This document shows, piece by piece, positions 17,857 through 27,366 of a stretch of 59,998 nucleotides of DNA. Each line of letters opens with the position of its first letter. Position 1 is the first letter of the stretch. Both the position numbers and the translations under genes were made by a program. The stretch covers positions 1-59,998 of the forward strand of contig NZ_JACIEW010000012.1 of NCBI RefSeq assembly GCF_014197055.1, read 5' to 3'. This stretch comes from Devosia subaequoris. Its GTDB lineage: Bacteria > Pseudomonadota > Alphaproteobacteria > Rhizobiales > Devosiaceae. Below the pieces are notes generated by a model. The model was given only the letters and a program-made list of their open reading frames with translations. It ran no database searches and was not told the origin of the DNA.

Positions 17857-18539
17857 AACGGTGCCATTGAGCCAGGAATGATATCGGTGCCGGTGGTCCG
17901 CTCGATCACCTGATCGGTCACTTCCGTACCATGCTTGGGAAACAGCAGCGGCGCGGCGGCAAAGCCGCCGATTACCGCGACCAGCATCACCCAGCCGGCC
18001 CACTTCTTGTGCTTTTCGATAAAGGCGCTGGCCGCCGGTCCAAAGAAATAGAACAGGCCGCACGGGACGAAGAAGCGCAGGCCACGACCGATAAAGCCGT
18101 AAACGACAAAGGTCCAGATATCGACCCCCGCTACGCCGCTGGTGATGGTGATGATCTTGTAGGGAATGGGCGTGACGGCGCCGATCATGATCATGAACGG
18201 GCCGTTGGAAACAAAGCTGTCGCGCAATTGCTCGAAACTCGCGCCAGCGCCATAGAACTCCACGATGCTCTTGCCGATGGTATCGAACAGGAAATAGCCA
18301 ATCGCATAGCCGAAGATCCCGCCCACCACCGACGAAATGGTGCAGATGGCGGCAAGGCGCCAGGCGCGCCGACGGTCCGCCAGGATCATCGGCGCCAGCA
18401 TCACCTCGGGAAATATCGGCACGATCATTGCTTCAAGAAAGCAGATCAGCGCCAGGATCGGCTCGGCCAGCGGGTGCCCCGTGGCGGCCTTCAGCCGATC
18501 ATAGAGCCCCGGTTTCTCCTGCTGCGCTGCATCGGTCAT
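17844..18539 (-). CDS. DedA/VTT-domain membrane protein (YqaA-like)
   Basis: The 231-residue integral membrane protein has the VTT (SNARE-associated) fold. It has PIFPEVMLAPMIL in the first re-entrant region, GYAIGYFLFDTIG, TPIPYKIITITSG and FVVYGFIGRGLRFF. Related proteins are linked to lipid transport or membrane homeostasis, but this subgroup is uncharacterised. ATG 18539 has a GAGGGG just upstream. It overlaps the aminopeptidase gene tail to tail. Confidence 0.87.
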   Translation of the reverse strand: MTDAAQQEKPGLYDRLKAATGHPLAEPILALICFLEAMIVPIFPEVMLAPMILADRRRAWRLAAICTISSVVGGIFGYAIGYFLFDTIGKSIVEFYGAGASFEQLRDSFVSNGPFMIMIGAVTPIPYKIITITSGVAGVDIWTFVVYGFIGRGLRFFVPCGLFYFFGPAASAFIEKHKKWAGWVMLVAVIGGFAAAPLLFPKHGTEVTDQVIERTTGTDIIPGSMAPFQAE

Positions 18540-18622
18540 GCCCCTCGACCGGCTCCCTTTGTTTTCATCCAGCCTGCTTGAACGACACACTGGCTCCTGA
18601 CCAGTGAATTTTATGTGTCGAT

Positions 18623-19561
18623 CTAATATCCTCGCGTGCGGTCGACCACATTTGGCAGCGCCTTGCCCGCTTCGTGCTCAGTGAGCACCTTGGCAAAGTA
18701 GCGCACGCCGCTCTGCTCGTTGGAGATAGCAGCGATATGGGGGGTGATATAGCAATTCTCAATGTCCCAGAGCGGGCTGTCCTGCGGCAGGGGCTCGGTC
18801 TCGAACACATCAAGGCTGGCTGCGCCAAGCGTGCCATCCCGGAGCGCCGCCGCAATATCGGCTTCCTTCTGGTGCCCGCCCCGCGCCGCATTGATGATCA
18901 CCGGCCCCCCGGCGAGCCGGTCGCGTCGTAGTTTGGAAAAAGTGCTGCGATTGAGAATGCCCGTGGTTTCCGGCGTCAGCGGCAGCAGATTGACCAGAAT
19001 ATCGGTGCCAGAGAGGAAATCGTCGAACTCTGCCTGGCCGGCAAAGCCCTCTACTCCATCCTGCGCCTTGGGGGAGCGGCTCCAACTTCTCAAGTTGAAA
19101 CCGAGCGGCTTGAGGCGCCTGGCCGCATCCTGACCCAGGACGCCCATGCCCATAATGCCCACAGTAGTCTCGCTCGCGGCGGGGGGATAATACTGGTCCC
19201 AGCGGCGCGCTTTCTGGTCGGCCATGAAACGCGTGAACTGCCGGTGATGCATGGTGACATGGGCGACCACATAGTCGCTCATGCGCTGGCTCAGATCCTC
19301 GTCGACAAATCGCACAATCGGCGCGTCCGGTAGATTGGGATGCTTGAGCAAGGCATCCACCCCGGCGCCGAGCGACAACACCGCCTTGAGATTGTTCAAC
19401 CCGTCAAAGGCATTGGCCTCGGGTTTCCAGACAAAGATGTAACGAACGTCCGCCGGATCGAAACTGTCGCCACGCCGCACCACGGGATAGGGGGCCAGCG
19501 CCTCGGAAAACGCCTGGGCCCAGCTCGCTTCATCAACATCGGAAAGGTGCAGCAGAAACAT
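18623..19561 (-). CDS. Glyoxylate/hydroxypyruvate reductase A-like
   Basis: The 312-residue protein is a D-2-hydroxyacid dehydrogenase reducing glyoxylate or hydroxypyruvate with NAD(P)H. The dinucleotide loop is GIMGMGVLGQDAARRL. The catalytic Arg lies in NAARGG, the Glu in DVFETEPLP and the His in ITPHIAA. Overall layout matches GhrA rather than GhrB, with the dinucleotide-binding domain inserted centrally. ATG 19561 is preferred over the adjacent TTG; AAGGA lies 9 nt upstream. Confidence 0.9.
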   Translation of the reverse strand: MFLLHLSDVDEASWAQAFSEALAPYPVVRRGDSFDPADVRYIFVWKPEANAFDGLNNLKAVLSLGAGVDALLKHPNLPDAPIVRFVDEDLSQRMSDYVVAHVTMHHRQFTRFMADQKARRWDQYYPPAASETTVGIMGMGVLGQDAARRLKPLGFNLRSWSRSPKAQDGVEGFAGQAEFDDFLSGTDILVNLLPLTPETTGILNRSTFSKLRRDRLAGGPVIINAARGGHQKEADIAAALRDGTLGAASLDVFETEPLPQDSPLWDIENCYITPHIAAISNEQSGVRYFAKVLTEHEAGKALPNVVDRTRGY

Positions 19562-19580
19562 CAATAGCGGTCCTTGATAT

Positions 19581-19611
19581 GAAAAAGCCGCACCTGGGGG
19601 CGCGGCTTTTG
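19581..19611 (-). terminator. Rho-independent terminator of the cytochrome c gene
   Basis: AAAAGCCGC at 19583–19591 pairs with GCGGCTTTT at 19602–19610. On the minus strand the 9-bp stem is followed by T residues, immediately after the cytochrome gene stop. Confidence 0.8.
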
Positions 19612-19638
19612 AAAACGCTGGATAGGCGGCGCATAGCC

Positions 19639-20415
19639 TTACTGGCTAGAGGCCGGTGCGTCCGGGCTAGCCGGCGAAGTTTCCTGCACGGGTGTGCCTT
19701 CCACCGGACTGTCCGACTGGGTGGTTGTCGGCGTCTCCACAACAGCGGCGGGCTCGGTTGTCACGGTCTCTTCGCTGGCCTCTTCAGGCGCAACTATTTC
19801 TTCGGGAATGGTCTCGACCTCGGTGACCTCGCCTTCTGCCGGGGCTGCCTCTTCTGCGGGCGCAGCCTCCGGTTCCGGGAACGGTACCGGGTCGCTCGCC
19901 AAGGTCTGCAGATAGGCCAGGATGTCGGCACGCTCTTCGGGCGAGCGGACGCCGGCAAACGCCATCTTGGTGCCTGGCGCATACTCGCGCGGATTGGTCA
20001 GGAAGGCATTGAGGTTTTCATAGGTCCAGGTCTGCCCCTCGGCCCGCTGCTGCAGCAGGATGTCCGAATAGGCGAAGCCTTCCATATGCGCCTCGAGAGC
20101 GCCAACAATGTTATAGAGATTTGGGCCCTGCTTGGCCGGCTCACCCTCACCAAACGTGTGGCAGCTCTGGCACTTGCGAACGGCGGCGGCGCCATTGTCG
20201 ACACTGGCACTCGCCAGTAGCACCGGCAGCGGAGTCTCGGGCACTTCTTCCACCGGCGCGCCGGCTTCGGCCACTACCGGTTCGGGCAAGGCATAGCCGG
20301 GGCCGCGGTTCTCGATCGGGTGATAGATGGCTTCAGCCAGAAACCCTACACCCATAACGAACAACAGGGTGCCGAGCACGGCGCCGATGATCTTGTTTAG
20401 CTCAAACGAATCCAT
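19639..20415 (-). CDS. Membrane-anchored cytochrome c
   Basis: The 258-residue protein starts at ATG 20415 with a signal anchor (about residues 8–28), then a class I cytochrome c domain with the haem motif CQSCH near residue 82 and the axial Met in GTKMAFAGV near residue 149. This resembles the CycM/cytochrome c552 type that passes electrons between bc1 and terminal oxidase in alphaproteobacteria. The last 70 residues are a low-complexity Glu/Pro/Ala/Thr tail likely to extend into the periplasm. A terminator follows directly. Confidence 0.9.
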   Translation of the reverse strand: MDSFELNKIIGAVLGTLLFVMGVGFLAEAIYHPIENRGPGYALPEPVVAEAGAPVEEVPETPLPVLLASASVDNGAAAVRKCQSCHTFGEGEPAKQGPNLYNIVGALEAHMEGFAYSDILLQQRAEGQTWTYENLNAFLTNPREYAPGTKMAFAGVRSPEERADILAYLQTLASDPVPFPEPEAAPAEEAAPAEGEVTEVETIPEEIVAPEEASEETVTTEPAAVVETPTTTQSDSPVEGTPVQETSPASPDAPASSQ

Positions 20416-20699
20416 TTGGTCTCTCTGCCGGTCCATCCCCTGTGGACAATTTCCCGAGTCCGCCCAAACTGCGATTCCATAACAGAATCTGCCTCAACCG
20501 GCCGGCTCGACGCGCGCGGAACATAGTATCAAGACCACTTCGGGCGCAACAGGTCAAACCGCCGCGGCGCCGACCGCGTAGTGGAAAATGGCATCAACGG
20601 TGCGATTTTGCATGCCCCCGCAGGGGCGGGCTGCAGATTGACTCCATAGTACGTCCGCGCCACAACCCGCCTGCCTTAGTTTTCAGGGATGACCATCCA

Positions 20700-21521
20700 A
20701 TGACCAAGAAGATCGCTTTCCAGGGTGAACCCGGGGCCTTCAGCCATGCGGCGGCCCTTAACGTGTTCCCCGAGGGCACCTTCCTGCCCAATGTGACCTT
20801 CGAAGAAGCGATGGCTGGGGTTCAGTCTGGCGCCGCCGATCGAGCTGTGCTGCCGGTCGAAAATTCCCTTTATGGCCGGATCACCGACATCCACCATCTC
20901 TTGCCTGAAAGCGGCCTGTTTATAGTCGGCGAAACCTATCTCCGCATCGAGATGAACCTTCTGGCGTTGCCGGGGGCCACACTGGACGAAATCAAGGCTG
21001 TGCAATCACAGCCTCCCGCATTGGGCCAGTGCCGCAGGTTTATCGCAGCGCACAATTTGCGGACGATCAACGGCACAGACACGGCTGGCTCTGTTCGTGA
21101 AGTTGCCGCACGGGGCGACCGTACCACGGCGGCCATCGGTTCGCGGCTCGCCGGCGAAATTTACGGGCTTAGCCTGTTGCAGACAAACATCGAGGACGAG
21201 GGCCACAACACCACCCGCTTCCTTGTCATGTCGCGCACCAAGGATGAGGCGCCCAACAAGGGCAAGGTGAAGACCACCTTCGTCTTCCGCGTGCGCAACG
21301 TGCCGGCCGCGCTCTACAAGGCGATGGGCGGCTTCGCCACCAACGGCGTCAACATGACCAAGCTGGAAAGCTACATGGTCGGCGGAGCCTTCACCGCCAC
21401 CCAGTTCTACGCCGACATCGAAGGCCACCCCGACGACGTCAGCGTCCAGCACGCTTTCGAGGAACTGGGTTTTTTCACTGACTATTTCCGCATTCTCGGC
21501 GTCTATCCGGCTGCCGATTGA
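20700..21521 (+). CDS. pheA: Prephenate dehydratase
   Basis: PheA converts prephenate to phenylpyruvate in phenylalanine synthesis. The 273-residue protein is monofunctional, with no chorismate mutase domain. A PDT domain begins KKIAFQGEPGAFSH and includes PVENSLYGRI and the catalytic-region motif GHNTTRFLVM. A C-terminal ACT domain (about 192–270) follows. The ACT domain reads KLESYMVGGAF where the classical regulatory motif is ESRP, the alphaproteobacterial form as I recall it. Start ATG 20700 aligns with family N-termini. Confidence 0.95.
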   Translation: MTKKIAFQGEPGAFSHAAALNVFPEGTFLPNVTFEEAMAGVQSGAADRAVLPVENSLYGRITDIHHLLPESGLFIVGETYLRIEMNLLALPGATLDEIKAVQSQPPALGQCRRFIAAHNLRTINGTDTAGSVREVAARGDRTTAAIGSRLAGEIYGLSLLQTNIEDEGHNTTRFLVMSRTKDEAPNKGKVKTTFVFRVRNVPAALYKAMGGFATNGVNMTKLESYMVGGAFTATQFYADIEGHPDDVSVQHAFEELGFFTDYFRILGVYPAAD

Positions 21522-21543
21522 ACAGGAAGTCCGGCGACCGTTT

Positions 21544-23523
21544 TCACTCTGGCGACCGCTTGCGTCTGGCCTTTCGGCTTGCGGGAATTGGTTGGCCTGG
21601 CAGCGACCTACTGATTTCCCTTATCTGGGCGCACGCCATATCAATCGGAACAGGTTTGCCGAAGAAATATCCCTGTCCGATATCGCAGCCCGTACCCTGA
21701 AGCAGTTCCAGCTGCTTGCGCGTTTCCACGCCTTCGACGACGACCTTTGCGCCGGTCTTTCTCGCTAGGACGAGAACGGCCTCGATGACCGAGAGGCCGA
21801 TGGAGCCGGCGTCGAGGTTTCGCACGAAGGCGCGATCAATCTTGATTTCGTCCCAGTGGAACGTCGTCAAATACGAAAGCGACGAATAGCCCGTGCCAAA
21901 GTCATCCAGTGCCAGGGAAACACCCAGATAGCGGAGTTCGGAAAGCACGGCGATGGGCTGCTTTGGATCGGCCATCATCACCGACTCCGTAACCTCGAGC
22001 TTCAGCCTTTCCGGCGAAAGCCGCGTCGCCATAAGGGCGTCCGCCGTGGTCTCCATGATTTCGCCCTGCATGATCTGGATGACCGACAGGTTCACCGCGA
22101 CCTGAACGTCGGGCGGCAAACGCTGAGCGTCCCTGCAGGCACAGGCGATCATGTGCTTGCCGATGTCCACAATCTGCCCGGAGGCTTCTGCGATCGGAAT
22201 GAACTCGTCCGGCGGGATTGGCCCCAGCTGTGCGTGATGCCAGCGTGCCAAGGCTTCGACTCCCACCACCGCGCCGGTCCCCAGGTCGACCTGGATCTGG
22301 TAGTGCGGCGTGATTTCACCCTTGCCGATGGCATGCCGCAGATCATTTTCCAGGGTCAGGCGGCGCTCGACCATCTCGCGAAGCGATTGATCATAGACGG
22401 AAACTGAGCCTTTCTTTCGCGCCTTGGCTTCGCTCTGCGCCAGATCTGCGTCTTCGAGAAGCCCGCGCACGTTCGGGTTCTGCCGGGTAGAAATGGCTAT
22501 CCCTGCCGTCGCACCGATCGTCACCGAGCTGCCGTCAATTTCAAATGGCCGCTTGAGTGCTTCCAGCGCACGATCTGCGATGGCCTGGGCCTCCGCCTTG
22601 TCGCTCAGGTGCAAGAGGGCTGCGAATTCGTCACCACCGAGCCGGGCGACAACATTGCCCGGCTCGGTGGAAATCATCTCTTCAAGCCTTTTGGCTGCCG
22701 CTATGAGCAACTTGTCGCCAAACATGTGGCCCCAGGTGTCATTGATCAGCTTGAACCCGTCCAGATCGAACACAATTACCGCCGTATGGCTGGCGCCTGT
22801 GCTTTTTGGCTGGTGCGTGTCTGGAAATGCCGTCCGGTTCGCCAGGCCCGTCAGTGGATCGTGATGCGCCAGATAAGCAAATTTGTCTGCCGCGCGGCCC
22901 ACTTGTCGGTGCGCCCGGCGCAGGGTCCGGTTCTGGAAGGCCGACACGATCAGCATGATGCCCGCCGAGATCAGCGCCGTGATCACCAGATAATGCTGGG
23001 TAGCTTGCTTTTCTGTCAGCGTTTGGCGTATCGCCGCCGCCTTGTTGACGGCGGAATCGGTCGCCTCCGCGCCAATTCTCTCGATGATGGCGCCGACCGG
23101 TGCCAATGTGTCCAGCAATCGTGAAGCTGTATCGGTGCTGTCCAGATTGGACATTTCAGCATCGACCGACTCCAAAAGGTTCATCAGCTGGTCATAGGCT
23201 CGCCGGCTTTCGGGGTTGGACGCCAGGAATTCGCCATAGCCGCCAACATCCCAGCTATCAAGCCGTCCCAGCAGGATTTGATAGTATAGTTGGGTGCTGT
23301 CGGCGTCGGCCTGCCGGCCCAGGGCCGCGTAGCGCGCGAGATAGGACTCCAGCTGCGCCGCTTCAATCCGGCCATGGGCACCGATCCACGACACATCAAA
23401 GCGCATGGAGTTCCGCACGGCAGTGGCTGTGTCCTCGACCACGCGCGCATGCAGCACCGTCGCAATGCCCAGCACCACGATGATCACGACCGCGAATTGT
23501 CGAAACCAGACGAATTGCAGCAT
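21544..23523 (-). CDS. GGDEF-EAL cyclic-di-GMP protein with periplasmic sensor
   Basis: The 659-residue protein has an N-terminal membrane helix (about 8–25), a helical periplasmic region to about residue 180, a second helix, then GGDEF and EAL domains. The GGDEF site is intact (ARLGGDEFAALL). The EAL domain keeps GVEALARW, VAVNLS, LDDFGTGYSS, KIDRAFVR and VVEGVET, so both cyclase and phosphodiesterase activities are possible. ATG 23523 is used; a GTG at 23574 would overlap the upstream gene. It follows a periplasmic molybdopterin-fold protein by 20 bp. Confidence 0.92.
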   Translation of the reverse strand: MLQFVWFRQFAVVIIVVLGIATVLHARVVEDTATAVRNSMRFDVSWIGAHGRIEAAQLESYLARYAALGRQADADSTQLYYQILLGRLDSWDVGGYGEFLASNPESRRAYDQLMNLLESVDAEMSNLDSTDTASRLLDTLAPVGAIIERIGAEATDSAVNKAAAIRQTLTEKQATQHYLVITALISAGIMLIVSAFQNRTLRRAHRQVGRAADKFAYLAHHDPLTGLANRTAFPDTHQPKSTGASHTAVIVFDLDGFKLINDTWGHMFGDKLLIAAAKRLEEMISTEPGNVVARLGGDEFAALLHLSDKAEAQAIADRALEALKRPFEIDGSSVTIGATAGIAISTRQNPNVRGLLEDADLAQSEAKARKKGSVSVYDQSLREMVERRLTLENDLRHAIGKGEITPHYQIQVDLGTGAVVGVEALARWHHAQLGPIPPDEFIPIAEASGQIVDIGKHMIACACRDAQRLPPDVQVAVNLSVIQIMQGEIMETTADALMATRLSPERLKLEVTESVMMADPKQPIAVLSELRYLGVSLALDDFGTGYSSLSYLTTFHWDEIKIDRAFVRNLDAGSIGLSVIEAVLVLARKTGAKVVVEGVETRKQLELLQGTGCDIGQGYFFGKPVPIDMACAQIREISRSLPGQPIPASRKARRKRSPE

Positions 23524-23543
23524 GGCCAGCCAGGGTCTCGTGT

Positions 23544-24032
23544 TTATTTGATCGTAATGCTGCGAACCTGCCACGCCGATCGGGCATGGTAGAGATCGGT
23601 CTGCAGCTCCCCGAACTCATCGAACGGGTAGATGATGAACAGCGGTCCCTTGTTGCGCACCGTCAGGTATTCGCCATCCTGTTTCAGTGCCAGAAGCACC
23701 GGATAGGCGGAGAAGTCCGACAGCGGGATTGTGGTGCGATAATTGTTCAGCGCCAGAACGTCGGCCTCTGTCCCTTCGGCACCCACGTGAGCAAGCAGCA
23801 TATCCATCGGGACGCCCTCAAATACGGGACTGCCGTCATGCCAGGGGGTGCCGGTAACTGTTTGGCCCGATCCGATTGCCTCAAGCTCGGACCGCGTGAA
23901 ATCGCGCGCGACACCGCCTTCAATGGCGCCATCAATGGTGAGAATGACCGGGTCTGATTGCGCCAGTGCCGCAGAGAAAACCGCGCTGGTAGCGAGCAGA
24001 ACGGCCGAGAACAGCAGGATTATCGTCTTCAT
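23544..24032 (-). CDS. Periplasmic oxidoreductase molybdopterin-binding-like protein
   Basis: The 162-residue protein has a signal peptide ending near SAALAQ (residue 25) and resembles the SUOX/MsrP molybdopterin-binding fold in short form (for example TPWHDGSPVFEGVPMDMLLA and RNKGPLFIIYPFDE). The cofactor Cys typical of active sulfite-oxidase-type enzymes is absent, since no Cys is visible in the mature part. It may therefore be a ligand-binding or scaffold protein. It sits directly upstream of the GGDEF-EAL gene and may feed its periplasmic sensor; that is inference. Confidence 0.8.
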   Translation of the reverse strand: MKTIILLFSAVLLATSAVFSAALAQSDPVILTIDGAIEGGVARDFTRSELEAIGSGQTVTGTPWHDGSPVFEGVPMDMLLAHVGAEGTEADVLALNNYRTTIPLSDFSAYPVLLALKQDGEYLTVRNKGPLFIIYPFDEFGELQTDLYHARSAWQVRSITIK

Positions 24033-24236
24033 ATGTGCCTCTCGGATTTATTAAGTTCCCACACTGCGGCAATTCTTGAAACTTCAGGTAAACGTATCCC
24101 GCCGTTTTCTCTCCAATTTCTTCATCCGTGAATTGACATGACTTGCGCAGTCCGGCGCATCGTCTCGCCCGTTGACTCGCGGGCGGCCCCGGCTATGGTC
24201 CGCGCGACGAAAATCACCCAGCCGCTCAGGATCCCT

Positions 24237-25079
24237 ATGTCGTACACCCAGCTTGCCCAGACCATCGACACCGCCTTCGAGAACCGCGCCGAGGTAAACT
24301 TCTCGACCACGGGCGAAGTGCGTGATGCCGTCAACGAAGCGCTGAACCTGCTCGACAGCGGTCAGGCCCGTGTCGCCGAGAAGGTCAACGGCACCTGGCA
24401 GGTCAATCAGTGGCTCAAGCGCGCCGTGCTGCTCTCCTTCCGCCTCAACGACAATGAGCCGATGACCGGCGCCCCGCAGGGCTCCACCTGGTGGGACAAG
24501 GTGCCGACCAAGTTCGAGGGCTGGTCCGACAATACCTGGCGCGAAGCCGGCTTCCGCGCCGTGCCCGGCGCTATCGTCCGCCGCTCCGCCCACATCGGCA
24601 AGGGCGCCATTCTCATGCCCAGCTTCGTCAATCTGGGGGCCTTTGTCGATGAAGGCACCATGGTCGACACCTGGGTCACGGTCGGCTCCTGCGCCCAGAT
24701 CGGCAAGAACGTGCACCTTTCCGGCGGCGTCGGCATTGGCGGCGTGCTCGAGCCGCTCCAGGCCGGGCCCACCATCATCGAAGACAATTGCTTCATCGGC
24801 GCCCGCTCGGAAATCGTCGAGGGCGTGGTCGTGGGCGAAGGCTCGGTGATTTCCATGGGCGTCTTCATCGGCGCCTCCACCAAGGTGGTGAACCGCCAGA
24901 CCGGCGAAATCCACATGGGCCACGTCCCGCCGTATTCGGTGGTGGTCTCGGGCTCGCTTCCGGGCAAGCCATTTCCCGATGGTACACCTGGCCCCAACCT
25001 TTACTGTGCCGTCATCGTCAAGACCGTCGACGCCCAGACCCGCTCCAAGACCGGCATCAACGACCTGCTGCGCGACTAG
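24237..25079 (+). CDS. dapD: Tetrahydrodipicolinate N-succinyltransferase
   Basis: DapD succinylates tetrahydrodipicolinate in the lysine and meso-diaminopimelate pathway. The 280-residue enzyme has an N-terminal helical domain and a left-handed beta-helix of hexapeptide repeats (for example [20 protein letters not shown] and [14 protein letters not shown]). ATG 24237 has AGGA 6 nt upstream. It precedes dapE by one gene, so two successive pathway steps are linked in this locus. Confidence 0.97.
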   Translation: MSYTQLAQTIDTAFENRAEVNFSTTGEVRDAVNEALNLLDSGQARVAEKVNGTWQVNQWLKRAVLLSFRLNDNEPMTGAPQGSTWWDKVPTKFEGWSDNTWREAGFRAVPGAIVRRSAHIGKGAILMPSFVNLGAFVDEGTMVDTWVTVGSCAQIGKNVHLSGGVGIGGVLEPLQAGPTIIEDNCFIGARSEIVEGVVVGEGSVISMGVFIGASTKVVNRQTGEIHMGHVPPYSVVVSGSLPGKPFPDGTPGPNLYCAVIVKTVDAQTRSKTGINDLLRD

Positions 25080-25167
25080 GACAAACGCCGGTGCTGGTCC
25101 GATTCGCCCTGGCGTCCTACTCTTTGAAGAACCGGAACTGATTCCGGTTCATCAAGGGGGAATGAAG

Positions 25168-25665
25168 ATGGACGATATCAAAGCGCTTCTGACCACCACC
25201 GACGGCCGCATCGGCCGTCAACAGTGGTGGATCGGTATCGTTGTGCTGATCGTCGTGTCGATAGTTGCCAGCATTGTGCTGAGCATTCTCAGCTTCGGCA
25301 ACGGCACGGTGATGGCCTGGTTCGGCGTGCTCATCAACTTGGCGCTGATCTGGCCCAGCTATTGCGTCGGCATCAAGCGCCGCCACGATCGCGACAATAA
25401 CGGTACCGATCTGACGATCCTGATCGCCGGGTCTGTGCTGCTCAACCTGCTGACAGCAACGGGTGTCGGGACCTCCATGACGGACATGGGGGGCATGATG
25501 ATGCCGGTTCCTACCATCTGGCTGGGCGCTCTCAACGTCATCTTTGCCGTTTTCGCAATCTACATGCTGGTCCAACTAGGCTTCCTCAAAGGCACCGCCG
25601 GACCCAATAGCTATGGCCCCGATCCGCTGGACGGTGCCACCAGGACCGAACCGGAGCTGTCGTGA
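25168..25665 (+). CDS. DUF805 membrane protein
   Basis: The 165-residue protein matches DUF805. It begins with the typical soluble stretch TTTDGRIGRQQWWIG, followed by four membrane helices and the internal motif GIKRRHDRDNNG. The function of DUF805 is unknown. Start 25168 is preferred to ATG 25162 because the GGGGG at 25156–25160 is correctly spaced. Its stop overlaps the dapE start (GTGA), so the two are translationally coupled. Confidence 0.9.
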   Translation: MDDIKALLTTTDGRIGRQQWWIGIVVLIVVSIVASIVLSILSFGNGTVMAWFGVLINLALIWPSYCVGIKRRHDRDNNGTDLTILIAGSVLLNLLTATGVGTSMTDMGGMMMPVPTIWLGALNVIFAVFAIYMLVQLGFLKGTAGPNSYGPDPLDGATRTEPELS

Positions 25666-26816
25666 CCATCGACCCTGCTGATCTGCTCGAACGCCTCATC
25701 GCCTGCCCCTCGGTAACCCCCGAGGAGGCGGGCGCGCTCGATCTGTTGGAGGCCGAACTCGCGGCCATCGGCTTTGCCCTCACCCGCCTGCGGTTCGAAG
25801 GCGATGGCTCCTATCCGGTCGACAATCTTTTTGCCTCCAGAGGGCAGGGCGGTCGCCGTCTGCTCTTTGCCGGCCACACTGATGTCGTCCCCCCCGGAGA
25901 CAGCGCGCACTGGACCACTGACCCATTCACGCCCCGCATTGCCGATGGCAAAATCTTCGGCCGAGGGGCCGCCGACATGAAATCGGGCATCGCCGCCTTC
26001 GTTGCCGCCTGCGCCGAAATCCCGCCCGAAGCCGGCACGATCCAACTCGCCATCACCAATGACGAGGAGGCCGACGCCATCAACGGCACCGACAAGCTGA
26101 TCGCCTGGATGGCCGAGAACGGCCACCATTTCGACTTCGCCATTGTCGGCGAACCCAGCTCCACGGAAGCTCTGGGCGACAGCATCAAGATCGGTCGGCG
26201 CGGTTCCTTTTCAGGCAAGGTCACTGTCACCGGCACGCAAGGTCATGTCGCCTATCCGCACAAGGCCAACAATCCGCTGCCGATCCTGGCCGCTGTCGCT
26301 ACGGCACTCTCATCCGAAAAGCTCGACGCCGGTACCGATCATTTCCCCGCTTCCAATCTGGAATTGACCACCATCGACGTCGGCAATTCGGTCGGCAATG
26401 TCATTCCCATGAGCGGAAGCCTGCGCTTCAACATTCGCTACAACGACACCTGGACCCCCGACACTTTGGCCGATTGGGTCCGTGCCCGCCTCGCCAGCGT
26501 CGATCCCAGCGGCACCGACATCGCCTTTGATATCTCGGGCACGCCCTCCCGCGCCTTCCTCTCCCCGCTCGGCACCGATATTGAAACGCTTTCGTCGGTC
26601 ATCGCCCAGCGTAACGGCAGGCCTCCCGAATATTCCACCGGCGGTGGCACTTCGGATGCGCGCTTTATCGCCCAATATGGCCCGGTGGTTGAATGCGGGC
26701 TGGTTGGTCCATCCATGCACAAGGCCGACGAACACATTGCCCTCGCCGATCTCACCGGGCTGACGGAAATCTATGCTGCTTTCATGCAGCGTTTCTTCGC
26801 CGGGGCTTCGATATGA
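25662..26816 (+). CDS. dapE: Succinyl-diaminopimelate desuccinylase
   Basis: DapE removes succinate to give L,L-diaminopimelate. The 384-residue M20 metallopeptidase-fold protein has its metal and catalytic residues in FAGHTDVVPPGD, GRGAADMKSG, TNDEEADAINGT, GEPSSTE and GPSMHKADEH. The dimerisation domain (about 180–290) includes GTQGHVAYPH. It starts with GTG 25662 in a GTGA overlap with the DUF805 gene and ends in an ATGA overlap with the next gene. Confidence 0.96.
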   Translation: MTIDPADLLERLIACPSVTPEEAGALDLLEAELAAIGFALTRLRFEGDGSYPVDNLFASRGQGGRRLLFAGHTDVVPPGDSAHWTTDPFTPRIADGKIFGRGAADMKSGIAAFVAACAEIPPEAGTIQLAITNDEEADAINGTDKLIAWMAENGHHFDFAIVGEPSSTEALGDSIKIGRRGSFSGKVTVTGTQGHVAYPHKANNPLPILAAVATALSSEKLDAGTDHFPASNLELTTIDVGNSVGNVIPMSGSLRFNIRYNDTWTPDTLADWVRARLASVDPSGTDIAFDISGTPSRAFLSPLGTDIETLSSVIAQRNGRPPEYSTGGGTSDARFIAQYGPVVECGLVGPSMHKADEHIALADLTGLTEIYAAFMQRFFAGASI

Positions 26817-27352
26817 AGATCATCAGCGCCCTGCGCCAGTCGGTCTATGGCTGGATCATGATTTTGCGCAACGAGGCGGACTGGCAGGCGCGCTTTCGCT
26901 TTACCAGAGCGGGCCTCGTAACGGCCCTGGTTCTGTTCTACTTGTTTGCTTTCTTAGCCGTGGTGTTGGGCTCACTCAGCTATGGGGTGCCGACCCTGGG
27001 CGAACTCATCGCAACGCTGGCGTTCCAGTCCCTTTTCCTCGCGGCGCCGCTGATCGGCATCTACGGGACTCGCTACGCCTTGCGCCAGCATGAACCTGTG
27101 CTGCCGCTGCTGATCCCCAGCATTTACGCGCTGACCTTCTATGTCGGCCTGGGGGCTTTGCTCTCGCTCACGATAGGGTTCCTGTTGCCGCTGCTCTGGG
27201 TGGCGCTGATATATATGCTCTTTCGCCTGGGGCGAATGGCGGGCAGGTGGAGCATAGGCGTTTCGGTCGCCTTTGCAGTATTGACGGTACTGCTCCTTGC
27301 CGGAACGCCCATCGCACTCTACATCATGCCAGCACCCGTTCCCGCCGTCTGA
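26813..27352 (+). CDS. Hypothetical four- to five-helix membrane protein
   Basis: The 179-residue protein overlaps dapE by ATGA, so it is translationally coupled. It has a short cytoplasmic N-terminus (LRNEADWQARFRFTRAG) and about five hydrophobic segments. I do not recognise a named family. The next gene encodes another small membrane protein with a similar N-terminal layout (a soluble start of about 40 residues, then helices), so the two may be distant paralogues or partners. Confidence 0.75.
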   Translation: MKIISALRQSVYGWIMILRNEADWQARFRFTRAGLVTALVLFYLFAFLAVVLGSLSYGVPTLGELIATLAFQSLFLAAPLIGIYGTRYALRQHEPVLPLLIPSIYALTFYVGLGALLSLTIGFLLPLLWVALIYMLFRLGRMAGRWSIGVSVAFAVLTVLLLAGTPIALYIMPAPVPAV

Positions 27353-27366
27353 GACGAGTCTGTTCC

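Noticed and set aside
20442..20699. N-terminal extension of prephenate dehydratase
   Set aside because: The extension is Arg-rich, lacks homology to the family N-terminus, and the ATG at 20700 fits the conserved start.
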